A stretch of DNA of 64,000 nucleotides, taken from positions 7,668,890 through 7,732,889 of the forward strand of contig OZ038388.1 in the NCBI GenBank assembly GCA_964036045.1, written 5' to 3'. Source of the DNA: Eutreptiella sp. 'Long Island Sound 2002'. Its lineage: Eukaryota > Euglenozoa > Euglenophyceae > Eutreptiales > Eutreptiaceae. The translations under genes were made by a program, and so were the position numbers. Shown here one piece after another: positions 41,473 to 51,711 of the stretch; position 1 is the first letter of the stretch; each line of letters starts with the position of its first letter. Below the pieces are notes generated by a model that ran no database searches, had not been told where the DNA came from, and saw nothing but the letters and a program-made list of their open reading frames with translations.

Positions 41473-41691
41473 CAGGGATGCATCAGAAGGAAGGGACCTC
41501 AGAGGCGGCCCCAGAAGCGGTTAGGCAGGCGATTGGAGGAGGTCGTCAACGCGGTTAGGGGCGGTTACCGTCGGTTACAAATGCCGTTGAGGCTGGCACT
41601 TGGCGTCAGGGGGACAGTGGCCAGGCATAGGCTGGGGCCCTGGAGGGGGGGGGGGGGGGTACCTCCCCCTCCCCCTTCCCATGCATCCCTG
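41473..41691. mobile_element. hAT-type MITE, GATGCATT family, second perfect 8-bp duplication
   Basis: This 219-bp reversed copy runs from CAGGGATGCATCAGAAGG to CCATGCATCCCTG, flanked by CAAGGCCC at 41465-41472 and 41692-41699. Body phrases GGCGGTTACCGTCGG and GGACAGTGGCCAGGCATAGG match the family. Confidence 0.95.
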
Positions 41692-41894
41692 CAAGGCCCC
41701 TCCCATGTTACAAATGTCCCAATGTCTTCGATGGTGACATGAGACGTTCCTTTGGTCCAGGGAGCCCTTCCCTAACGGTGTGCAGGACCTCCGCCCACCG
41801 CCTTCTACCATCCACTTTCGGCACTGCACCATCTTCAGTGTCCACGAATGGTCCCTCGTCCACGGCCACGGGTGCTTGTTAGTCCTTGCAACCT

Positions 41895-42000
41895 CAGAAC
41901 CACATATGTATGCGCCTATGCGGTGTGTATACGTCGTGTATGCAACGCATATACGCATACGCCTGTAGGTCGTGTATATGTTGCGTACATGCATGCAGGA
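41895..42000. repeat. purine-pyrimidine alternating tract
   Basis: ACATATGTATGCGCCTATGC, TGTGTATACGTCGTGTATGC and CATATACGCATACGCC are mostly alternating R-Y with many palindromic 6-mers. Comparable tracts are at 42594-42690, 42855-42985 and 43108-43155. Confidence 0.75.
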
Positions 42001-42222
42001 GGGGGAAAAACTTCGCGCCAAGTCAAATTTGCGGTGGTACATTTCGCTGTGGGAATTTTCGCGGAGCCCCCTGGTTGAGTTTATCACCACCTGCCAGAGT
42101 CCACGGTGTGCACCGCTAGTGTGCGAGAAATTCGCGGAGAACCCTGAATTTTGTGTCGGAAATTTCGCGGTCAGTTTGAAACGCGAAATTAAAGGGCCAC
42201 GACCCCCCCCCCCCCCTGTACG
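42001..42222. repeat. GCGAAATTTC-rich repeat ending in a C-run and TGTA
   Basis: Repeated words ATTTCGCTGTGGGAATTTTC, AATTCGCGGAGAACCC and GGAAATTTCGCGG match the element at 56945-57606. The right edge is a C-run followed by CTGTA. Probably a related non-coding element. Confidence 0.55.
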
Positions 42223-42237
42223 CGTACCCTCCCCCCC

Positions 42238-42580
42238 CTTGTCCAAGCAACGGTAAATGATCAGAAATTGACGGAACCAACGCCTAGTGTTGGTTGGACA
42301 AGGGTGTTGCTTACACACCGCAACTTGCGTGATACACGTGTAGACATGATGTACTATTCTGAAAACCAAGAGGCAAAACACGCTACAAATGCCCTCTTGG
42401 CCAACAGAGCTGCCTTGACACAAATTATGAACATCGTGCATCTCAAAACCAAGGCTTCAGGAGGCACACATGGCACACAGTAGATCGAATTGAAAAACGC
42501 ACCGCCAAAATCAACGGTGCAAAAATTGACGGAACCAACGCCTAGTGTTGCTTGGACATAGGTGTTGCTTGGACAAAGTG
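42238..42580. mobile_element. possible MITE with CTTGTCCAAGCAAC inverted ends
   Basis: CTTGTCCAAGCAAC at 42239 and GTTGCTTGGACAAAG at 42566 are inverted. Subterminally, ATTGACGGAACCAACGCCTAG occurs at 42268 and again at 42526 in the same orientation. The family word TTGGACAAGGGYGT also occurs at 35640 and 35886. Confidence 0.5.
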
Positions 42581-42593
42581 GGGGGGGGGGGGG

Positions 42594-42985
42594 GATGTAT
42601 ACGCATATACATGTATACATGCATACATGTATACGCGTAGGCGTATATCGTAGACATGTATACGCGCATATACATATGTGTGTATACTAACACCATGTCT
42701 ATGCAGGGAGTTTGTGTATGCGTGTTTTCGTTGAGTGTACTGGAACACAGGGTAGCAACAGCGTTTACCCTTGCATAGGGGTCCGGCGGTCTGTTGTTTG
42801 TAGACACCGCACACCACAAATAGATGCAGCCTGCTAATTGCAGACAACCTACAGGTGTATACGGCGTATGCTTACACGCGTATACGCGACGTATGCTCGC
42901 GGTATAGGCGTACACGCGTACGCATATACATGTATACACGTATAGGTATACACAACATATACACGACGTATACGCGCATCATAGT
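42594..42985. repeat. extended purine-pyrimidine alternating / palindromic region
   Basis: 42594-42690 and 42855-42985 are dense in GTATAC, ACATGT, CATATG, ACGCGT and GCATGC words, with (TCATAG)n near 42978-43000. Such DNA can adopt Z-form or cruciform structure. The intervening 42690-42855 is unique and shows no gene. Confidence 0.75.
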
Positions 42986-43432
42986 CATAGTCATAGTCAT
43001 AATCACTTACCATGCCGTCTACTGGAGTTGCCGGGCATCTAGCACAGGCAGGTGGCTCCTACCTTGCTTGATGCTGTGGGTCCCAGGGCTGCCTGCGGTA
43101 TTCGCGTGTCATACCCGTATACATGTATACGCATGTACATGCGTATGCGTCTGTGGAGTGGGGCTGTGCAGTGGGGCTGTGGATCAGTGGGGGCGCATAC
43201 GTGTGTCCAATGTTGCGCTGGTACTCATCAATGCCCAGTGCTCGGGAGTAGTGCAGCGCCTGCGTGACAGCGGAAGGCTGAGCAGTGTGGTGGCGGTTGG
43301 GGCAGGCCAGCGCCGGCAGAAGAGTGGGGGAGTCTAAAGCGTGAGGGAGGGGAGGTCTGGACGAGCCTTGCCCCCTCCCCTGGCCCTGCCAGCCAGAGTC
43401 AGGGTGTCAGTCGTGTAGTGATGCTCCCCCAA

Positions 43433-43690
43433 AGCAAAGTGAGAAAAAGAAGGTACAAGATCAGCAAGAGAACAATAAAGATGCGAGAAACACATAGAAA
43501 TACACATAAAAAGAGCAGCGCAGTGCACGCAAAGACGCATCAGCAAAAAGACAAACAACAACAAAAAGCAGAGAAAAGTAGACAGAGGCAAACCAGCGAG
43601 CAAAGAAAGAAAGACAAAGAGAGAGGAAGGGGCAGCGCAGCTGGCAGACAACGGCGAAACACAGCAGTGAGAACAAAGCACACAATGAAG
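43433..43690 (+). other. A-rich low-complexity tract
   Basis: Strongly purine-rich (AGCAAAAAGACAAACAAC, AAAGAAAGAAAGACAAAG). It gives a Lys/Arg/Gln-rich frame of about 90 residues starting at 43418 that is compositional and has no motif. A similar A-rich patch is at 31755-31885. Confidence 0.5.
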
Positions 43691-44790
43691 CGGGGGGGGG
43701 GGGGGGTGCCAGCAAAGACGGAGGAGGTCTGCCGGTTGGCACTTCCGGTGTCATGCACTTGGGCTGTAGTTTGTGATGGCGTGCCTCCGGACCGTAGGCG
43801 GTGCAGTGTTCCCAATGCTCCCTCTCTTGGGGGGGGGGGAGGGTGGTGGTGCATTCCTGTTGCCGCCCCTCCCTCCACTCGACACCCACTCCCCCTGCCC
43901 CCACACTACCACAAGCCTCGCATGTCAATCATCCCCCTGACCCTCCCCACAACAGATGTGGACCTGGTCCCACAGGACCACAGGTCAGCACTGCCCCGCA
44001 GGTCCCGGCGATGGGCCAGTGGTGCGGCGAGTGGAGTGTGCCCCTGCGATCAACACCCGTTTGCCCGAGTGTAATGCACGTCCCCCGAAGGGGGGGGGGG
44101 GGCAGGCCCCCCTGCCCTTTTGCATTGCGCCTGAAGAGGCTGCCGCCGGACGGGGGAGGGGTCTGGTATCCTACGCCGAGGGGACATGTCCCATCAGCAC
44201 TACCCCCCGACCAGAGGGGCATCTGCAGCCGCTCGGCACTGCACTGGACGTCCCCATGGATGTCAGTAGTGATGAGCCAGAGGAGGCGCAAGAACCCTCG
44301 ATGTGGGCCCCGGTGCGGGTCTCGTGAGCGGTTGGGGGGGGGGGTTGCGTGTGGGCACGGGCCGCTGTCCTGCGGTGGTGCTCAGCCCTCGTTTATAACA
44401 GGGGCAGGGGGATATTTTGGGTAAGACCCACCCACCCAAAAATAAATTCTTGACCCACTCTTTGGATTGGAAAAAAACCAAAATTTGACGTGGCGACCCC
44501 CTCGGAGGACCCACCCAGACCCCCCCCCCCCTCGACTTCATTCATGTTAATGAGGGCTGGTGGTGCTGCGTCAATGAGCCGGGCAGGCCATGCCCAAAGC
44601 CCTGCCCTCCATCCCCCTTCCCTCCCAGTCTCTGTTGCCGAAGGATTGGTCCTGTGGGTGCTTACGCCCGTCACTCCGGCGATGGGTCTTCTTGGCGCCC
44701 TCCGCGGAAAGCTGCACGCTGGCCCTGTGGGAGGGTCGGGGCCACAGGTACCAGGGGCCGGTGATGGGCAGGTGCGGCGCACCCCCCCCC
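43691..44790. other. no firmly supported gene
   Basis: On the plus strand, an acceptor-like ccccacaacag precedes an open frame from 43956 to 44327 that ends VPMDVSSDEPEEAQEPS before a stop, but it crosses a 13-G run (44090-44102) where frame and assembly are unreliable. It could be an upstream exon of the zinc-knuckle gene at 45.8 kb; this is a guess. Confidence 0.2.
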
Positions 44791-44794
44791 CCCC

Positions 44795-44995
44795 CGGTCC
44801 TGCCCATCCCTGCGCCCCACGGCGGGGCCTGCTCTGTTGGTCCCTGGCCCTCCTGCCCAGCAGCTGTGTATAGGGGGGGGGGGGGGCTGGCAGCGATGCA
44901 TTGGAAGGGAGGAGGGGGGTCTAGGGGGGGGGGGGGTTAGGGGGGACCCCCCCCTCCTCCGGTGTACGGCCGTTGTACTGCACCCCTGCTCATCC
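44795..44995 (+). repeat. repeat shared (inverted) with 61655-61805
   Basis: CCTGCGCCCCACGGCGGGGC, CTGCTCTGTTGGTCCCTGGC, CAGCAGCTGTGTATAGGGGG and GCAGCGATGCATTGGAA recur as the reverse complement at 61660-61805. The GCGATGCATTGG end belongs to the GATGCATT MITE family, so flanking DNA appears to have been duplicated with a MITE end. Confidence 0.75.
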
Positions 44996-45198
44996 CCCTC
45001 CCACGGTGACCGAAAACCCCAGCTTACCAAGGGTAGCTCCCGCTACCAGGGCTGAGCGCGGTCCCTCCAGCCCTCTTCCGACTCGTCTCCTGAAGCAAAA
45101 CAATGCATCAAAATGCGATCTGCCACCGGATTGGGGGCGGCTACCGCCCGCAGGGGGTAGTGAACTCCACATCCGCCACATCACCAACCCACGCACAC

Positions 45199-45270
45199 GA
45201 GCCGGGGCTCGAAGCCACCCCACGAGGCCTCGCGCCGGGAGGTGTGGCCGCTACACTATGACGACGTTGG
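45199..45270 (-). other. tRNA-like / SINE head (Val-like)
   Basis: On the minus strand, CATAGTGTAGCGGCCACAC resembles the A-box region of tRNA-Val and GGCTTCGAGCCCC the B-box. The stems of a functional tRNA are not all present, so I read it as a Pol III-promoter-bearing SINE head or tRNA pseudogene. Confidence 0.45.
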
Positions 45271-45821
45271 ATCGTGTGCCGCGAAACGACGGCTGCATCA
45301 CAGGGGGAGGGGGGGGGGGTCACCATCTACGCCACCTTCGGGGGTGCTGCAGTGCCGTTCCGCTTGGATTGCCGCTGCTGCAATCTTCAGAGGGGGGGAT
45401 GGGGGTCTTTGGGCCCCCAGACCCCCCCCCCCCCACAGAACCACTCGACCCACTTTTTGGCTCCGGGGGAACTCAACTTTTGACCCCCCCCCCCCCCCCC
45501 CCGCCGCACTTTCCTGACAAACACGGCCTGGCCCGCACTGTCAATCAGCGCCGTCCCCCAGCGGATGACTCCGCACCGCCGGTCAAGCCGCGCAGGACAC
45601 AAGACTGAGCAGGCGGCACGTCAGAAGGCCAGCAATGCCGGACCGGCCGGTGCTTTCACGCCCCGCAGTGTGTGCGCAGTATGGCGGGGCGGGCCTGGGT
45701 CTGGCCCTGCAGAGTCCCATAGCCCCCCCCCCCCCCTTATTTGACACTCTGGTGCGCCTCTCGCAAACGCACGCGCGTCGGCCTTCGCAACTTCACCGAC
45801 GAAGGCCATCGGGCGTTGTAG

Positions 45822-46068
45822 AGCTGCTGTGGGACGGTTTGTGTGCGTGGGCGGGAGGACTGTGGAGTGCTTTTACTGCCATGAAAAGGGACATCTCATG
45901 AGCAGTTGTCCCAAGCTTAAGTGCTGTGACTGTGGCGAGCAGGGGCACCATGCAAGAAACTGCCCCTACCGTCGGCGGAGCAGATCGAAGGAGAGACGCG
46001 GATCTTGCGATCGGGGATCGAAGAATGGATCTGAGAGGGGATCAAGTCGATCAAGGTCAGAGCCCTGA
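45822..46068 (+). CDS. exon with two CCHC zinc knuckles and an RS-like tail
   Basis: Counting from the GTG codon at 45829, knuckle 1 is C14-x2-C17-x4-H22-x4-C27 (CFYCHEKGH) and knuckle 2 is C32-x2-C35-x4-H40-x4-C45 (CDCGEQGHHARNC). An Arg/Ser tail (RRRSRSKERR, GSSRSRSEP) follows, with TGA at 46066-46068. Tandem CCHC plus RS is the arrangement of RSZ-type splicing factors and of some other RNA-binding proteins; no RRM is visible upstream in the window. The exon start is uncertain: TTGTAG|AGC at 45821 is one weak acceptor, while the frame is open back to 45745. The end could also splice at CAAG|gtcaga near 46053. The domain is certain; the gene identity is not. Confidence 0.75.
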
Positions 46069-46974
46069 TCCCGCGGTCGGCGCCGCGCGCTCCGCCGCAG
46101 GTCCTGCACCCCCACGGGCCTTGGCCTGACCGCTCCAAAGGGTCCCAAAGGGCCACGAGCTGCGGGCGGTGGGACCCCATGCGGCAGCAGCCCTCGGGCA
46201 CTGCTCCGAGTCCCGCCCTCCGTCCCTCGGGGGGGAGGGGGGGGGGGGGGCTGTGGGACGGATGAGAGGCGCTGGGCACACACCTCTGCGAGGACCGCCA
46301 CCGGGCCCCAAGTAGAGCGGTCAGCGCGGCGGCGACGGCGAGAGGCACGGCGGCCCAAGGGGGGCCCTCGCCGGACAGGGCGGCGCGATGGCGCGGGGGC
46401 GAACGGCCCGCAGACGAGCCTGCGAGTGGGAGCGGGGCCGGGGAGAGGGGCGCACCCGGGGGGGGGGGGGGGGGGGGCTGACTACAACCGGTCCTGATGC
46501 GACACCCCCCCCAGCTATCTGCCAAAACTTGCGGGGGGGGGGGATCAATGGTCGGTTCTGATAGACTGAATGTCCCCGCCATAGACAATTCCAGCCATTA
46601 GTCCTGCAGTCCTGCGAAATCCAATCAATGCACGTGTCCCCTTCTTGGTTGGGGTGCTCCACTATGTAAAATACAGCGAGGCGTTGCGGTTAGCTCCGTG
46701 GGTCACTTGCGTGCCTGTCCTTTGCTGCCGACTCTAGCGAACAACCTGGATCAATATAAAGCAGTCGTCCATAAGTGTGGACTGCATTCACTGTGTCACG
46801 TGCGAGCTGACTGGGCTGCATAGCATGGCACTCATTCGGCCTTACCCCGTCTGTCGCTGTTTAGTTTCAAAGAGTGCAGGGAGAAACATACATTAAGACT
46901 CAGAAAATCAGAGGCGTAGTAGATGCATGTGTGCCATGTGGCTGTGTGTCTATGGGATCATATTTCAAGTGAGG

Positions 46975-47042
46975 TGCCCCGTGCTTCAGTGGAAGCACCC
47001 TGGACTCCAGCTTCGCTGGTCCCAGGTTCGAACCCCACTGCC
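46975..47042 (+). other. tRNA-like / SINE head (Gly-like)
   Basis: GTGCTTCAGTGGAAGCACC in A-box position, an anticodon-like CTGGACTCCAG hairpin and a perfect B-box GGTTCGAACCC at 47025-47035. The T-stem is imperfect. It is followed by a 47105-47150 body (CCCGTCGGGCG, GCACTGCTGCAGG) that also occurs at 47262-47307, beside the next tRNA-like sequence. Confidence 0.5.
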
Positions 47043-47305
47043 CGAGCCGCCAGAACCGGATCAAGCGGAGCGGCGGCTCGGGCAAAGGCAAGCAACGGGT
47101 GGGGTGGCAGCCTCCCGTCGGGCGTGGGCGGTGGCGGGGCGCACTGCTGCAGGTGCCCGGGCACATTTTTGCTTGTTGATGATGGTGTACGAAACCAAAG
47201 CAGCTCAGTAAGAAAATAGATCAGGCCAATGTGAAAAAATAGATAGAAGCGGGAGGGGCCCCAGTCCCCTGTCGGGCGAGGCCGGTGGGGGGGAGCACTG
47301 CTACA

Positions 47306-47375
47306 GGCCGGGTTCGAACCGGCGATCTACGTGACGACAGCTGACGATGTTAACCACTATACCACACTGCCTCCC
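47306..47375 (-). other. tRNA-like sequence adjacent to the LINE 3' end
   Basis: On the minus strand: GGGAGGC start, GTGGTATAGTGGTTAACA in A-box position, an anticodon arm whose loop would read TGT (Thr-like), and a perfect 5-bp T-arm GCCGG-TTCGAAC-CCGGC with B-box GGTTCGAACCC. The 3' acceptor strand does not pair with GGGAGGC, so it is a tRNA pseudogene or SINE head and not a functional tRNA. It lies 25 bp beyond the retrotransposon's last codon, in the same orientation. Confidence 0.6.
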
Positions 47376-47400
47376 ATACTGTCTTTGTGAGGGGAAAAAT

Positions 47401-50400
47401 TCAAAACTTGCACAATCGAATCCAGCTCGGCGACGGTGGTCCTGCGCCGTCGCTTGGTGGGGGGGGTGTACGTGGGCATGATGAAGTCCCGCGACGGGGT
47501 ACAGGGCATCTGGGATGGGAGAGCCTTCCCTGGTCAGCCAATCTATCAGCTTCGTTGTTCCCTAGAATGTCCACATGGGACGGCACTTTGATAAACTTGA
47601 TGGAGCCTGTGTGTGCACTGAGGGTGTCTAGAAGAAGTTCCCAGAGGGGAACATTGGAAACCGGACCGCTGCTTCCCGTCCATCCCCTGAGTTTCCACCG
47701 GCGTGCCGCGCCTGTGGCTCCCAGGAAGACGTACTCACTGTCTGTGCAAATTGCGACTTTACCAAAAGAAAGGATTTGCAATGCTCGAACCACGGCCAGG
47801 AGTTCTGCCGTGTTGTTTGTTTGCCGAAAGTGTATCGGGACATATGCTGAGATGCTGATGTCAGGATGCGCGTAGATGCCATATCCTGCTACCCGGCCCA
47901 CACCTTCCGTTTCGGCGGATGAGCCATCCGTGAAAACCAGGGTGTATCCGTCCGCGGAGAGGGTGTCAAAAATTCCTTCCAGCTCCGCCGCCCGTTGCTG
48001 TTTGCGCAGTCGACGCGCTGTTTCTTTGCGTTGTTTTTTGCTGGGCGGGGGAGTGGGAGGTGTAACACGCAGATGGGGGTGTTGCAGCACTCCATCATGG
48101 AGTAGCGACTGTAGCGCTCCGATGAAAAGATGCAGGTCATGATCTGAAATAGGGATGCTCGATGGACAGGTAGCCCATAGTTTCAAGGTGGCAATCCAAA
48201 TAGAAACAAAGCGGGACCAGGTAGCTGAATATTGTCGTTGGTATTTTTTCTTTTGGCGGACCTACCAATTGGCGTATACCGCCGCCCTAGCCAGGAAACC
48301 TGTCGGGCACTGAAAGGAAAACTGCAGGGAGGAGGAAAGCAGGGCTGCTGGACGTTCCTCTACAGTGGCCGTGGGAAAGCATTTGGCAATGGTGTCAAAG
48401 GCGACTTTGAGCAAAGAGCACTCCGTGCATGCGTGGTCGATTGTCTCTAGCTCACCGTCAATTGGGTACCACACGTCATCCGGTTTCCAATCCTTTTGCC
48501 GCTTCCCCACAGGGAGGCGGAGCCATAGCACCTGTCTGATGAAGTCTTTGTGATGTGCGGGAACATTGAAAAAGTGAAAGGCCTTCCATACCCCAGGTGG
48601 TTGCCTTGGTGCAAGGGAGGTAGGGGAACAGAGGAACAAAGCCATGGATTTTGTGGTCCATCGAGACCACACATCTGCTCCCGGAACCGAGTGGGGGGGT
48701 GAGTTCGTGGGTGCCTGGCCAAGATTTGAGGAGTGATAGTGAAACACTCCCTGTTGATAAATGCTGGCCCAAGTGGGTGCGATCAGCGAGATATGTGTGC
48801 TGTTGTTGATTAAATCTCCCACCGTAATGACTCCCTGCCGGATAAGCTGGGGGCAATAGTAGGTGAGGGATGCAGGCTTGGAAAACAGTCTGTTGTGCCA
48901 GAGTGGGGTACCAGGCGATAGTGCTTCAGGTCGGTTGAATGTCACTTTGGAAGTGACGAGTGAGTATGCTCGAGCGCTCCAAGCAAGATAAGGCATTTTG
49001 TGCCAGGCCACATTGCTCCCCATTTGAAAAGTGTGGAGCGTGGACGGAGAGATATTTGTGCCATACTCGGTTGCAAAACACTCATAAGGCTCAGTGACAC
49101 ATTTAGGAATGGCCTCGGCCTTGTAGACGTGACGAATAAAGATAGTGGAAAATTGCCAAAGCAAGAAGGTGTCAGGGGGGGCCAGCTCGAGCCCCCCCTG
49201 CTCTTTGCTGTGCGACAAGATGTCTAGTGTAATGCCCCAGTTGCTGAGTTTGAGGGCAACCCGATAAATTGTTTTGACCGCGGCGATGACATTGTCTGTA
49301 GGGTAGACAACACGAGACGGGTAGACCAAAAGTGGGAGAATCCAGCTTTGGAGGAGTTCCACCCTTTCAGCGAGCGAGAGGGACCATGACTGCATGGAAA
49401 ACGCACGACCTGTGGCTTTTCTGAGTGCAGGTCCATAGGCCTCTTCTGCTGTGGTAGCCCCAAGGACAATGCCCAGGTACTTGTATTTGTCGACTATTCT
49501 GAGGCCTGTGCTCAGGAGCTGAACCCTGTGTATGGGGTCCCAATGCCCCTTGAGCAGAATGTTGGACTTGTCCAGGTTTGTGTACAAACCTGTAACTGTA
49601 GAGAATTCCTGAACCCTGCTCCAGACCAAGAGGAACACCCTCACCCCAGTGGTGGGGTCGCATTCAATGATGATGATTAAGTCATCTGCATAAAGTAGAA
49701 CTTGTACATGATCTGACAAATCCATAAGTTTGTGGATGATGGGGGAAATGAGCATGGCAAATATAGTCGGTGAAAAGGGGCACCCCTGTCGTACACCCGA
49801 ACGGGGGAGGATTTTGTGGTCTGTGTAAATGTGATCACGGACAAGGACGCAGATTGGCGCTGTAAACAGCAGTAAACAAAGGGAAATTAGGCTGTCTGTC
49901 AATTGCATAAGATTGAGAAACGTGCGAGTGTACTCATGAGAAACAGAATCAAATGCCTTTTTGAAATTGATGGGGCAAAACAGGGCATCCCCCGGGGAGT
50001 TCCAGGAGCCAAAAGTATGCCACAGATTCGTGAAAATGGACCGTCCCCTGATAAAACCTCGTTGCTGGATAGGGGTGAGGGCATCAATGTAATCTCTGAG
50101 TTGCAGGGCAAGGATGGCTGCCACCCATTTGTGTGAAGTGTTTTGCAGCACCAAAGGCCGTAGGTTGTGTACTGAAGCGGTCCCAAGTCCTTTCGGAATG
50201 GGGTTAAGAAGTGCCAGAGACCAATCATCATTGAGTGTGTTTGAGTCCAGAATGCCCTTGTATATGTCAAGCATAAGAGGGCAAAAGAAATCCGAGAAGG
50301 CCTTGTAGATGGAAACCTGTACCCCATCAATTCCGGGTGCCGAAGTGCCGTTCAAGGACTCCAGCGCGGCAAACTTGCGGGGGGAGGGGGGGGTCGGGTC

Positions 50401-50520
50401 GGCGGAAGGGTGGGGGCGGGGGGGGTATTGGCAGCTCGGCCGGGGGGTGTCTGGGGGCATGGAGGTACAGAGGTATTTATGCCATAATAGCGATTTCTCG
50501 TCTTTGCCTGGAAGAAAGTC
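47401..50520 (-). mobile_element. non-LTR retrotransposon: reverse transcriptase + RNase H, probably 5'-truncated and inactive
   Basis: The first open segment runs from 50520 (ATG at 50458-50460) to an in-frame TAG at 48262-48264. The same frame then continues to TGA at 47401-47403. RT landmarks, counting from the ATG: GIDG (53-56), NPIPKG (86-91), QRGFIRGRS (133-141), motif A INFKKAFD (164-171), motif B SGVRQGCPFSP (221-231) and motif C YADD (257-260). A Cys-containing RT-associated region (DHACTEC) follows, then RNase H with FTDGSS, NNTAELLAVVRAL, CTDSEYV and SHVDILGNNEADRLAD, so its acidic residues are kept. Motif A has Asn165 (49966-49968) where the catalytic Asp is expected. No endonuclease domain is visible upstream of a TAA at 50521-50523. 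The Asn, the TAG and the missing 5' part suggest a dead copy. Confidence 0.95.
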
Positions 50521-50784
50521 TTAAGGGTCTTAAGGACCAAAAACATAGTACCCCCTTCCACTCAGCATGGGACAGTGACGGATGTAATTGGGGGGGTGGG
50601 TGTCCCTCCCTCCCCCCCCCCCCCTGTTGTGACGAGGCGTCACAATACGCGTCACAAAAAAACCCGGTCACAGATTGAGCCACGCAGGGTACCAGGAGGC
50701 AAGCAGGACAACCCTCCCAGAGAGGCATGTGTGTGCAGCAGGGTACAGGCAACAACAAACAGTTTTTTTTTGTTTCTGGGTAGT

Positions 50785-51110
50785 CCACCAGGGTTCTTAT
50801 TCACTGTCACTGTGCAGCAGGGTTCTCATTCACTGTCACTGACAGTGAGGGCGCTTGCGCTGGCAAAAGAGGACAGGGAGCTGCCTGAATCCGAAACCTG
50901 TCCCAGGTTATCAACATACTCTGCAGTTTCTGGCAGAACGCGTTCCCAGGGTTCTTATTCACTGTCACTGTGCAGCAGGGTTCTCATTCACTGTCACTGT
51001 CACTGTCAGTACCACTTTCCTCGTCACTGACAGTGAGGGCGCTTGCGCTAGAGGCATCTGTGGAAATGCTTCCAAAAGAGGACAGGGAGCTGCCTGAATC
51101 TGAAACCTTG
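50785..51110 (+). repeat. direct repeats with CACTGTCACTG motifs
   Basis: CAGGGTTCTTATTCACTGTC with TGCAGCAGGGTTCTCATTCA occurs at 50789 and 50948. ACAGTGAGGGCGCTTGCGCT and GAGGACAGGGAGCTGCCTGA occur at 50841/50868 and 51030/51079. The second copy has an extra ~23 bp. Simple local duplication; no gene. Confidence 0.8.
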
Positions 51111-51711
51111 CATCTCTATGCTGTGCATGCAGTGGATGGATGAATGTCACAAAAAACAGCAAGGTCAGAAGCAAGGTCAGAAGCACAGACACAACTATTC
51201 AGCAACCTGCCCACATGCCCTCAGGAAATACCACTGCCCTCAGGAAGTACCGCAGAGCCTTTTGGGTGTCACAATATTTTCAGAAAAGCTGTTTTCCCAC
51301 TATGGCCTATTGTATTTTTTGTGCCATGTCACAATTCACTTACCCCCCCCCCCCACCCCCACCCCCTGAGTGGCGCACAAATTAGATCCATCACTGGCAT
51401 GGGACAAAAAATTTGGCGCCATTGGTGCCACAGCCCCTGCACCGCTATCTTTCAAAACTCGGGGGGGCTGGGGGGTGTCGCATACAAGGACCGGGCCCGG
51501 CCGCAGCCCCGGGGGGCCGCACATGGTCACGGATTGATGATACAGGGGCAGCGGGACGCGCCGCGTGCGCACTGCGTGCCTTTTTGATTTAGACGGTTTA
51601 CCGGACCCCCATTACTTTCCTTGGTGGTTGCCCCTGAGGTAGCGTTGCTGAACTGTTCCCTGGTTTCACCCTCAGCGCCCTGAGGGTCTTGGTCCATAGC
51701 TCAGCAACACC

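Noticed and set aside
43418-43690. Lys/Arg/Gln-rich basic protein
   Set aside because: Follows directly from a purine-rich low-complexity tract; no start context, motif or splice support.
47306-47375. Functional tRNA-Thr gene
   Set aside because: T-arm and B-box are perfect but the acceptor stem cannot form, so only a tRNA-derived sequence is claimed.
50520-51600. Endonuclease domain of the LINE upstream of the RT
   Set aside because: No apurinic-endonuclease motifs were found in any minus-strand frame; the region is direct repeats and poly-C.
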